Source: Sphingobacterium sp. SGG-5 (GTDB taxonomy: Bacteria > Bacteroidota > Bacteroidia > Sphingobacteriales > Sphingobacteriaceae). From it: DNA of 64,000 nt. The notes below the pieces were generated by a model. The model worked only from the letters and a program-made list of their open reading frames with translations, made no database searches and had not been told where the DNA came from. Shown piece after piece: positions 54,163 to 62,366 of the stretch (positions are counted from its first letter, which is position 1; every line of letters starts with the position of its first letter). The translations under genes and the position numbers were made by a program. The DNA lies in assembly GCF_011043525.1 (NCBI RefSeq), contig NZ_JAAKGO010000002.1:310001-374000 (forward strand). The letters are read 5' to 3'.

Positions 54163-57100
54163 ATGAGAGTTTACCTCCTTATAAGTTTTTTTCTTGTCGG
54201 GTTTGATGCTATTGTCTTTGGCCAGCATCAGCAAAGTATACCGAAAGATCCCATCTTCAATCGGTTTACCTCGGCCAACGGTCTGTCTCAACGGTCTGTT
54301 GCCGACATAATACAGGACAAAAGAGGGTATATCTGGTTCGGAACACGGGATGGTCTCAACAAATTTGATGGCCATAAATTCATAATATATAGGCATACAC
54401 CCGCAGATACCAGCAGCCTGAGCAACAGCAATGTACATGCGATATACGAGGACAGCTACGGTAACCTTTGGATAGGTACAGAGAGAGGATTGAACAAATA
54501 TAATCCCATAGCAGACAATTTCACCCGATATAAACTGTCCAATGCGGCAAATATGGTGGAGGATAATATCGTACGAGGGATCATGCAGATCGATAGCAAC
54601 CTACTCTGGGTGGCCACTGTAAATGGTATTGTACAGGTTAATATCAAGACAGATGAACACGCAAGAATACAAAAATCAAACAACGTAAATTCCCCCAGCG
54701 ACAATAATATCCGCTGCTTCCTAAAGGATGACCAGGGTAATATCTGGATCTGCAATACGAAGTATATCGATGTATACCACCCCAAAAAAGGTTTTTTCAG
54801 ACATCTGAACTATCCGCAGAAAGCCGCCAACGCTATACATCTCAACGACCTCCCTGTCCTCTTTATAGACACCAAAAATACGCTTTGGCTCGGCCATGAG
54901 AAGGGGTTGGTACGATATGATCCGTTAACAGAAAATTTTGTGAATTTCTATTTTGATGGCAATAGACCTATTACATCACCTGTCCGTACCATTTGTGAAG
55001 ACCGGTTTGGAAACCTTTGGATAGGAAGTTATTCGGGCCTCTATATCTTAAGTGCAGATCATACCGAATTAAAGCATATCGTGCACGACCCAAACAATGC
55101 CAACAGCTTAAGCCAAAACTCCATCTATAAGATTATCCGTGATTCCCGGGGAGACATGTGGATCGGTACATGGGCCGATGGCGTCAACTATTACAACCAG
55201 GACAATAGTGCTTTCAAGAGTATCTATTCGGGTAATACCAACAGCAAGCTGAACTATAAAGTCGTGAGTGGTATGGCGGAGGACAGCGAGGGAAATCTTT
55301 GGATCGGTACCGAAGGGGGTGGGTTGAACTTTTACGATAGAAAAGCAAAAAAATTCACCTATTACAAACACAACCCCCACGACCCCGGCAGCCTAAGTGC
55401 TAATAATGTAAAGGCGGTCATCATAGATCGCCATAATGGACTCTGGGTAGGTATACACGATGGTGGACTGAACTATTTACCCGCTAACAGCAAGTCAGCT
55501 AAATTTCAACAAATAGATTTTTCGTCCCATCAAAATATTTCCCTGAAAGCCTATAAAGTCCTTACACTTTTCGAAGACTATAATGGAAATATCTGGATAG
55601 GTACGCTTACGGGAGGGTTGATCTTCTATGATACACATAAAAAGACCCTTTCAAAAATCGACAAGGACATCAAGACCGTCATGAGTATCGTCCAAACTGA
55701 AAATCCGGACATACTGCTTACAGGAGGGAGCACTGGGTTGGAGACGATTGATATAAGAACCAAACAACAGCGTACGTTACGGATCAAGGAATTTGGCAAG
55801 AATGATTCACCTCCCTATGTCAATTGTATTTTTGTAGACCCTTCCAATAACTATTGGATCGGCACCGAAGGACAGGGATTGCATATATACAATCCCAAAA
55901 ACAAAACGACCAAATCTTACAGCACCAAAGATGGATTGCCCAATGATATCATATACGGTATCTTATCCGATAGCGGCGGTAAAATATGGGTAAGTACCAA
56001 CAAGGGAATTAGCCAGATTGACGCGTCCTCGAATAGTATAAAAAATTACAATCAATCCGATGGCCTGCAAGGCAATGAATTTAATTATGGTGCGTCCTTC
56101 AAAACTAAAAGTGGAGAACTATTCTTTGGCGGCACCAATGGGCTAACGTATTTTGACCCCAAAGATATCCGCAGAAATACTTTTGTCCCTCCTATCGATA
56201 TCACGAGCGTTGAAGTAAATAACGTACCTTTCGAAAAAATTACGGACTCAACAACCGTCATTACACTCCAACACAATGAGAATAATTTCAGCATCGACTT
56301 TACTTCGCTAAGTTATATGCGTCCCGAAAAAAATGAATTTGCCTATAAACTCGAAGGAAATGATGAAAACTGGAACTATACCGGAAATCAACGGAGAGCT
56401 GTATATACGAATATTAAAGCTGGTTCCTACATGTTTAGGGTAAAAGGATCCAACAACGACGGCATCTGGAATGAACACGGAGCAATATTACATATACGGG
56501 TCCTGCCCGCGCCTTGGAACACCTGGTGGGCTTACCTGCTGTATGTTGTCCTATGTGCTGGCTTATTTCTCTACATCCGAAAACTGATTTTGTTGAGAGT
56601 AAAAGAACGCAAAGAGAAAGAGCGACTAGAAGAAGCCAATCAGTTAAAATTAAGTGTCTTCACAGAGATATCCCATGAATTTCGAACTCCTCTCACCCTG
56701 ATCATCAGCCCGCTGGAAAAGATGGTTGAAAAAAAACTAGGTGATCCTCACATACAGCAGCAACATGACATTATGCTAAAGAACGCAAGGATGCTGCTTC
56801 AGTTGATCAACCAGATATTAGATTTTAGGAAAAGCGAGGCCGGTAAGCTTACTCTGCAGGTAACTAAAAATAACATGGTGATCTTTGTGGAGGAAGTCAA
56901 AAAATCTTTCGACACTTTAGCGGAGAGAAAAAATATTCAATACAGGCTGATCCATCGTCATAACGATATTCCGGTGTGGTTTGATAAACCCAAGCTAAAG
57001 AACATCTTATTCAATTTATTGTCCAATGCCTTTAAATTCAGCAACGACAACAGCAGTGTGACGATATATGTATCTACCACTTCCAAAAAGGTAAAAGCCA

Positions 57101-58215
57101 AGCTGATACAATATGTTAAAATAAGTGTTGTCAACTTCGGTCCCGTGATCCCAAAAGAATATATTAAACTGATTTTTGATCAGTTTTATCAGCTGGACCA
57201 CCAACAAAATTTAGGTTCGGGAATCGGCTTGTCACTCACTAAAAAACTTGTCGAACAGCATCAAGGAAAGATAATAGCAAGTAGTTCCGAAGCTAAAGGA
57301 ACTCGTTTTACGGTTTTATTGCCGCTAGGGAACGAACATTTTGCCCAACATGAATATGCGGAACAGGATGAACGTGCAACAGAAACTGATTATATTCTTC
57401 CTCAGATGGGCCGCGAAGAAGATCAAGTGTCCTCTTCTACATTCACCGAAAACCAACAATCCCTTTTAATCGTGGAAGATAACCTCGATCTTCAAAAATT
57501 TATCAAAGAAATCTTCTGGAATAAATATCACGTTTTCACCGCTGCAGATGGTAACGAAGCGCTCGAAATCGCGCTTCATCATACGATTGATTTAATCATA
57601 AGCGATATAAGCATGCCGGATATGGATGGTTTTGAGTTATGTGATAAAATCAAGACAACACTTATCACCAGCCACATCCCCGTGATATTGCTGACCGCTA
57701 AAACATCTCCAACCGATCAGAAAATGGGTTATTATACCGGTGCTGACGCTTATATTACAAAACCTTTCAACGTGGATATATTGGAGCTTCGGGTAGATAA
57801 TCTATTAAAAACAAGAGAGAACCTGATCCGAAAGTTTAAAAATGACTTGATTCTCGAACCCAAGGAACTAACAGTAACCTCTCCGGATGAAACATTTTTA
57901 GCAGAAGCGATCGCTGCCGTGGAGGAGAATATTTCCAATCCAGATTTCAATGTCAGTATGTTCATCGATCAGATGAATACAAGCCGTACGGTCATTTATA
58001 CCAAACTCAAGGCATTGACAGGCCAAAACCTCTCGACCTTTATCCGGACCATACGGCTCAAGAAAGCGGCGATGCTGTTAACGCAGACAAACATGAATAT
58101 ATCGCAGATCGCTTATGAAGTTGGCTTCAACGATTTAAAGTATTTTAGGGAGAGTTTTAAAGAGCTTTTCAGCATGACACCTTCGGAATATAAAAGGAGA
58201 AGTGGTGGTAAATAA
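54163..58215 (+). CDS. Hybrid two-component system regulator (HTCS)
   Basis: This single protein joins sensor, kinase and DNA-binding parts. It is 1350 residues. Signal/first helix at 1-20. Two-component-type beta-propeller repeats (NLWIGTERGLNKYN, NIWIGTLTGGLIFYD and many more) fill roughly 30-700 in the periplasm, then a Y_Y_Y domain at about 705-783. A transmembrane helix is at about 787-808. Kinase: HisKA SHEFRTPLTLIISP (H838), HATPase N box ILFNLLSNAFKFS and GSGIGLSLTKKL. Receiver DLIISDISMPDMDGFELC (phospho-Asp D1148). AraC-type HTH at about 1250-1348 (NMNISQIAYEVGFNDLKYF). It probably binds a lyase product and activates the surrounding operons. Confidence 0.97.
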   Translation: MRVYLLISFFLVGFDAIVFGQHQQSIPKDPIFNRFTSANGLSQRSVADIIQDKRGYIWFGTRDGLNKFDGHKFIIYRHTPADTSSLSNSNVHAIYEDSYGNLWIGTERGLNKYNPIADNFTRYKLSNAANMVEDNIVRGIMQIDSNLLWVATVNGIVQVNIKTDEHARIQKSNNVNSPSDNNIRCFLKDDQGNIWICNTKYIDVYHPKKGFFRHLNYPQKAANAIHLNDLPVLFIDTKNTLWLGHEKGLVRYDPLTENFVNFYFDGNRPITSPVRTICEDRFGNLWIGSYSGLYILSADHTELKHIVHDPNNANSLSQNSIYKIIRDSRGDMWIGTWADGVNYYNQDNSAFKSIYSGNTNSKLNYKVVSGMAEDSEGNLWIGTEGGGLNFYDRKAKKFTYYKHNPHDPGSLSANNVKAVIIDRHNGLWVGIHDGGLNYLPANSKSAKFQQIDFSSHQNISLKAYKVLTLFEDYNGNIWIGTLTGGLIFYDTHKKTLSKIDKDIKTVMSIVQTENPDILLTGGSTGLETIDIRTKQQRTLRIKEFGKNDSPPYVNCIFVDPSNNYWIGTEGQGLHIYNPKNKTTKSYSTKDGLPNDIIYGILSDSGGKIWVSTNKGISQIDASSNSIKNYNQSDGLQGNEFNYGASFKTKSGELFFGGTNGLTYFDPKDIRRNTFVPPIDITSVEVNNVPFEKITDSTTVITLQHNENNFSIDFTSLSYMRPEKNEFAYKLEGNDENWNYTGNQRRAVYTNIKAGSYMFRVKGSNNDGIWNEHGAILHIRVLPAPWNTWWAYLLYVVLCAGLFLYIRKLILLRVKERKEKERLEEANQLKLSVFTEISHEFRTPLTLIISPLEKMVEKKLGDPHIQQQHDIMLKNARMLLQLINQILDFRKSEAGKLTLQVTKNNMVIFVEEVKKSFDTLAERKNIQYRLIHRHNDIPVWFDKPKLKNILFNLLSNAFKFSNDNSSVTIYVSTTSKKVKAKLIQYVKISVVNFGPVIPKEYIKLIFDQFYQLDHQQNLGSGIGLSLTKKLVEQHQGKIIASSSEAKGTRFTVLLPLGNEHFAQHEYAEQDERATETDYILPQMGREEDQVSSSTFTENQQSLLIVEDNLDLQKFIKEIFWNKYHVFTAADGNEALEIALHHTIDLIISDISMPDMDGFELCDKIKTTLITSHIPVILLTAKTSPTDQKMGYYTGADAYITKPFNVDILELRVDNLLKTRENLIRKFKNDLILEPKELTVTSPDETFLAEAIAAVEENISNPDFNVSMFIDQMNTSRTVIYTKLKALTGQNLSTFIRTIRLKKAAMLLTQTNMNISQIAYEVGFNDLKYFRESFKELFSMTPSEYKRRSGGK

Positions 58216-58233
58216 GCCTTTTTCTGATCCCTT

Positions 58234-60786
58234 TTATTTCACCACAAACTCAAAGCCCGCAATTCGCCAACTACCCTCCGTTGTATTGAATAAGGATAAA
58301 AACTCCGTATGGTTCTCTCCTCCTTTTAACACGATACCCAGTTCTGAAATATCCCGAAGTCTTCTTTTATGTTTATCGGTTATCTCAACTTCCTGCAGCT
58401 TTTTTCTGTCACTTCCTTTCAGTACCGTCATCTTCCCGTTCTGGCGGTTGACAATAGTACAGGATTCTGAAGCATCAAAGAACAGTAGCCCGATTTTGGT
58501 CAGCTCAACGCTCATGGACGGATCTACTTTCCGCAGATCAAGACCTAAAACAAAACCTTCATTCACATCGATGCCGTTACCTCCTCCACCCCTGATGCCC
58601 AATAGACCATCATTGGAGCGGTCTATGCCAGCATCTTCCAATCCGTTAGGGGTAATTCTTTGGGCATGAATCTTAAAGCCGAAAGACGTTCCGAAAAGCT
58701 TATCCTTATTGACCTTTCCATAAGGAATCCAATCTGGTATTTCCATAGGATACAGCTCTCCGGATGCGTTGATACCAATCGGGGAAACATCAGAGAACAC
58801 GGTATTTCCTTCCGATGCCATACTCGGGTTTGGTGCATCAAGTACAAAGGTGTTTTTAGGTAACAAGGTTTCGACCTTATCTTCCACAAATGTCACTTCA
58901 AATCTGGCTGTTGCACCAGCCGGAATATTGGCATCAAACCCGACCATTACTGTTCCTTTGTTGGGCAGGTTATAATCACCATATTTGTTTCCAGTAAACT
59001 CATTTATATAGTCCTTAGGGTTTTCTGACGGGCGAATGGCCAATTCGAAAGGTACATTTCCCTCAAATTTCAGGATCATCGCTTGCCCTTGTTGTGAAAG
59101 TCGGATCGTATGATCGTCAACAATTTCGGCTGTTGCCGGTGTGACCATATTCCACCTGAGTGCCACAGGGTTTGCATTGGCTTCTACAATGTCCTCGATA
59201 TTTAGATACGATTCGTCTACGATGACGGCTTTCCTAGTCGCAGCTTTGAGCTCGTTATTGAGATTTAATACCGGCATAAGATCAATCTTAGCCCCAGATT
59301 CTTTCTTACTATCAAATGTTTCGATAATCTCAGCCTGTCCGTTCACATGATGCCGTTGATTATTAATGGTCAATGTATTATGATTGAGATTACTGTGTCG
59401 AAAAACCTCCCACCGTTGAGAGGCTTGTTCTTTATTCCACAGATCGACTCCCTTGGATTCGAGCGTAATATAGCTTTGTAGACCAAAATCCATCGCCCAC
59501 CTCAGATGTCCGATATCGTACACAAATGTACCCTGATCCATATGCGCATGAGGCGCAGAAGCACTGCCTCCTTTAATTCCCAGATATTTCCCTCCACCGG
59601 CTTCCCATGTGGCACGAACGATCGTTACTGGGGTAATCCCATGACCCGTATACATCTTCTTCGAGGGTGTCTTTATTTTCGATAAAGTCAGATCCTTTCC
59701 AAAAATAAGCATATTAGGTAATGTCCTATCTCCTTTTAATCTTGTATATACACCTTTATTAATCAGTGCCTTTTCTTGAAATATCAGTGTAGGATCATTC
59801 AGTTTATTGGCAAACCAAAACATAGATGGGCTAGGCTCTATTTGCCGACCACAGTCGGAATAATTGAAATAATAACCCGAGGGTCCCGTCGTAAATAACA
59901 TGTAATAGGCTGATTCCATGAAGCCGGGAGAATCTGATAATCCGTTGTCTGATCCCAACGCACTCTCCAGTGCTGCAGACAACATCACCTGAAACGTCGT
60001 GCCATAGTTCCAGTAACTCGGTCCTTCGGGATAGTTGCCGTCGGGGGCATAGGCCTGCAATGGCAATTGAGTGGATTTCAGAGCTCGCTCGATGACAGCG
60101 ATAGCTTGTTCTTTATCATCTTCGAAGATCGCCAATGCCCCATAAACCAGCCCTGCATTACAGACCGAGTTCCAGTTATTGTGCATGTTCAAGAACCGAT
60201 TATATTTCTTTTCGTAGGAAGGCGCTATGGCCTTTTCCACAATGGCCTTGCGCACTTTCATTTTTGTCTGCTCCTGTAAATCTGCATATAACCAATCATA
60301 CGCAATAGCGACAGCCATACACATCTCCCCTACATCCAAGAAATGAGAGGGATTCCAGCTCTCAAAGTCACATACGGCATGGAGCTCTTTTTCCGCACGT
60401 TGCAGGTATTTCGTATCACCGGTCATGCGGTAACTATAAGACAGATAATACAACCGTGTCAGGGCCTCTCTGGAGACTGCCAAAAGCCTTTTCCCTTTCT
60501 TCTGGAAAGTCACCGGTTCTTTTCGGAGAAGCCCATCTGATACCTCACGTATGTAAGCATCGATCTGTTGAAATTCAGAATTTCTCGCTATAGCCCCTTT
60601 AATTGTCTTTTCCTCTCCCCGATTGAGCAAGAGCCGGGGATGTCCGTTTATTTGCTGATAATCAAACGAGGGCGTTATTTTCTGTTGGCCAATTGCCGGA
60701 AAGTGCAGAGCAAGTACGAAAAGGACAAGGATAGATCTTACGTGATTTAGCCCACTTGGCTTATAATGTATTCTTTGTTTGCTCAT
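58234..60786 (-). CDS. Heparinase II/III-superfamily polysaccharide lyase (large type, paralogue B)
   Basis: This secreted lyase has 850 residues and mirrors the one at 41317-43845. Shared stretches include RLLAVSREALTRLYYLSYSY, ESWNPSHFLDVGEMCMAVAI and SAPHAHMDQGTFVYDIGHL. The signal peptide is SILVLFVLALHFPAIGQQ after a longer N-terminal basic stretch. It is the last gene of an operon with the M20 hydrolase (60 bp upstream) and the SusD at the window edge. Probable role as for its paralogue: release of unsaturated oligo- or disaccharides for GH88. The substrate is not assigned. Confidence 0.86.
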   Translation of the reverse strand: MSKQRIHYKPSGLNHVRSILVLFVLALHFPAIGQQKITPSFDYQQINGHPRLLLNRGEEKTIKGAIARNSEFQQIDAYIREVSDGLLRKEPVTFQKKGKRLLAVSREALTRLYYLSYSYRMTGDTKYLQRAEKELHAVCDFESWNPSHFLDVGEMCMAVAIAYDWLYADLQEQTKMKVRKAIVEKAIAPSYEKKYNRFLNMHNNWNSVCNAGLVYGALAIFEDDKEQAIAVIERALKSTQLPLQAYAPDGNYPEGPSYWNYGTTFQVMLSAALESALGSDNGLSDSPGFMESAYYMLFTTGPSGYYFNYSDCGRQIEPSPSMFWFANKLNDPTLIFQEKALINKGVYTRLKGDRTLPNMLIFGKDLTLSKIKTPSKKMYTGHGITPVTIVRATWEAGGGKYLGIKGGSASAPHAHMDQGTFVYDIGHLRWAMDFGLQSYITLESKGVDLWNKEQASQRWEVFRHSNLNHNTLTINNQRHHVNGQAEIIETFDSKKESGAKIDLMPVLNLNNELKAATRKAVIVDESYLNIEDIVEANANPVALRWNMVTPATAEIVDDHTIRLSQQGQAMILKFEGNVPFELAIRPSENPKDYINEFTGNKYGDYNLPNKGTVMVGFDANIPAGATARFEVTFVEDKVETLLPKNTFVLDAPNPSMASEGNTVFSDVSPIGINASGELYPMEIPDWIPYGKVNKDKLFGTSFGFKIHAQRITPNGLEDAGIDRSNDGLLGIRGGGGNGIDVNEGFVLGLDLRKVDPSMSVELTKIGLLFFDASESCTIVNRQNGKMTVLKGSDRKKLQEVEITDKHKRRLRDISELGIVLKGGENHTEFLSLFNTTEGSWRIAGFEFVVK

Positions 60787-60846
60787 AAAACCTCGGTATG
60801 ATCTTAAAATATGAATAAATGGTTAATTGTGCGATGTCAGATGGTT

Positions 60847-62289
60847 TCATTTCTTAACTCGGTAATCCAATGCCGGCGTACGATCGCCGACTAACGATTC
60901 ATACTTGAAATCTGCCCCTCTACGGGATTCGAACTCTTTCTTCACCTCATCAATCAATGCAGGATTGGTGTAGAGATCAATAGCGGTGAGTGTAAATACC
61001 TTAGCCGCATTGATGAGCGACTTAGTACCGATCGTGGTCCCGCCTGCAGCCGCCCAATGCCAGCTGTGTGCCGAACTGCCTGGAATAAAAGCAGCCGTAC
61101 CGAAAGTAATGGTAGGTACATTCCAGCTAACATCGCCGACATCAGTAGAACCTCCACCAGTAGATGGTCTTTCATCGGCTAGTGGTTGTATCGCTGTCAC
61201 TCTTTCCAAAACTGTTTGTTTAAGTCCAAGTTCTTCGACCATTTGCTCAGCAAAAGCACGTTCGCGATCATCATAATGGACACCACCAACGATTTCGAGA
61301 TTTTTGTGTATCAATTCGGCTAATTTACGATTAGGGAGTTTTTCATAAAATCCGGCGATGATTTCTTTGGTCACTGTTGTCTGTGTGCCCAATGCCGCTC
61401 CTTCAGCCGCTTGGTTTACCCAGGCCACCAGTGCCTTCAATACTTCTCGTTTGGGATGCCTGATATAATAGGATACAGTCGCTACCTCGGGTACCACATT
61501 GGGGGCTTCGCCTCCATTAGTAATGACATAATGGATACGTGAAGCAAAATGGATATGCTCACGGAGCATGTTGACCATATAGTTCATAGCCTCTACTCCA
61601 TCTAGGGCTGAACGGCCCTTGTGGGGACTCCCGGCTGCATGAGCAGCTTTACCGTGAAAGGTATAGTCTATCATCTGTACGGCTGTGAACCCATTGCCTA
61701 CGTCAACAGCATTTGTGCTACCGGGATGCCAATCCAATACGACATCTACTCCGTTGTAAAAGCCGTCACGGGCAAGGTAAACCTTACCCCCTCCACCTTC
61801 TTCAGCAGGAGAACCAAACACCTTGAGCGTGCCTTGACGGTGCTCGCTCACCAACCATTCCTTGATAGCCACTGCTCCTGCGACAGCACCGGTCCCAAGC
61901 AGATTATGGCCGCAGGCATGGCCATTACCACCCTGCTCCACGGGCTTTCGATAAGGTACCGTATCCTGAGATAGTCCCGGCAACGCATCAAATTCAGCCG
62001 AAACACCAATCACAGGATTTCCACTTCCATATGTGGCGACAAAAGATGTTGGCATCCCAGCTACTCCTGTTTCTATCTTAAAACCATGCTCACGAAGGTG
62101 GTCCTGTAGCATCTTAGAACTCTTGTTTTCCAAAAACCCTAATTCGGGGACAGACCATATCTGCTTTTGGAGCTGGTCATATATACGGAATGAACGATCA
62201 AGGTATTCAAGAGGTGAGCTAGTACGCTTTTGAGCCAATAAGGTTAAAGGCATTAAGATGATGACTAACCATAGTGTTTGTTTTCTCAT
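60847..62289 (-). CDS. Secreted M20-family amidohydrolase (AbgB-like)
   Basis: This 480-residue enzyme is related to the AbgB-type (p-aminobenzoyl-glutamate hydrolase) branch of family M20. A signal peptide (MRKQTLWLVIILMPLTLLAQ) places it in the periplasm, unlike most AbgB proteins. Family motifs are GNGHACGHNLLGTGAVAGAV, GSPAEEGGGGKVYLARDGFY (with the catalytic Glu), HGKAAHAAGSPHKGRSALDG and GGSTDVGDVSWNVPTITFG. It lies 77 bp after SusD and 60 bp before the lyase, on the same strand. An amidase in this place suggests cleavage of an amide-linked group, possibly N-acyl; this is inference. Confidence 0.9.
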   Translation of the reverse strand: MRKQTLWLVIILMPLTLLAQKRTSSPLEYLDRSFRIYDQLQKQIWSVPELGFLENKSSKMLQDHLREHGFKIETGVAGMPTSFVATYGSGNPVIGVSAEFDALPGLSQDTVPYRKPVEQGGNGHACGHNLLGTGAVAGAVAIKEWLVSEHRQGTLKVFGSPAEEGGGGKVYLARDGFYNGVDVVLDWHPGSTNAVDVGNGFTAVQMIDYTFHGKAAHAAGSPHKGRSALDGVEAMNYMVNMLREHIHFASRIHYVITNGGEAPNVVPEVATVSYYIRHPKREVLKALVAWVNQAAEGAALGTQTTVTKEIIAGFYEKLPNRKLAELIHKNLEIVGGVHYDDRERAFAEQMVEELGLKQTVLERVTAIQPLADERPSTGGGSTDVGDVSWNVPTITFGTAAFIPGSSAHSWHWAAAGGTTIGTKSLINAAKVFTLTAIDLYTNPALIDEVKKEFESRRGADFKYESLVGDRTPALDYRVKK

Positions 62290-62366
62290 TAAAATTTAGT
62301 TTTATATGTTTTGAGCACACAATATACTAATAACCAATTGGCTATATAATATATAACTCGTTATTC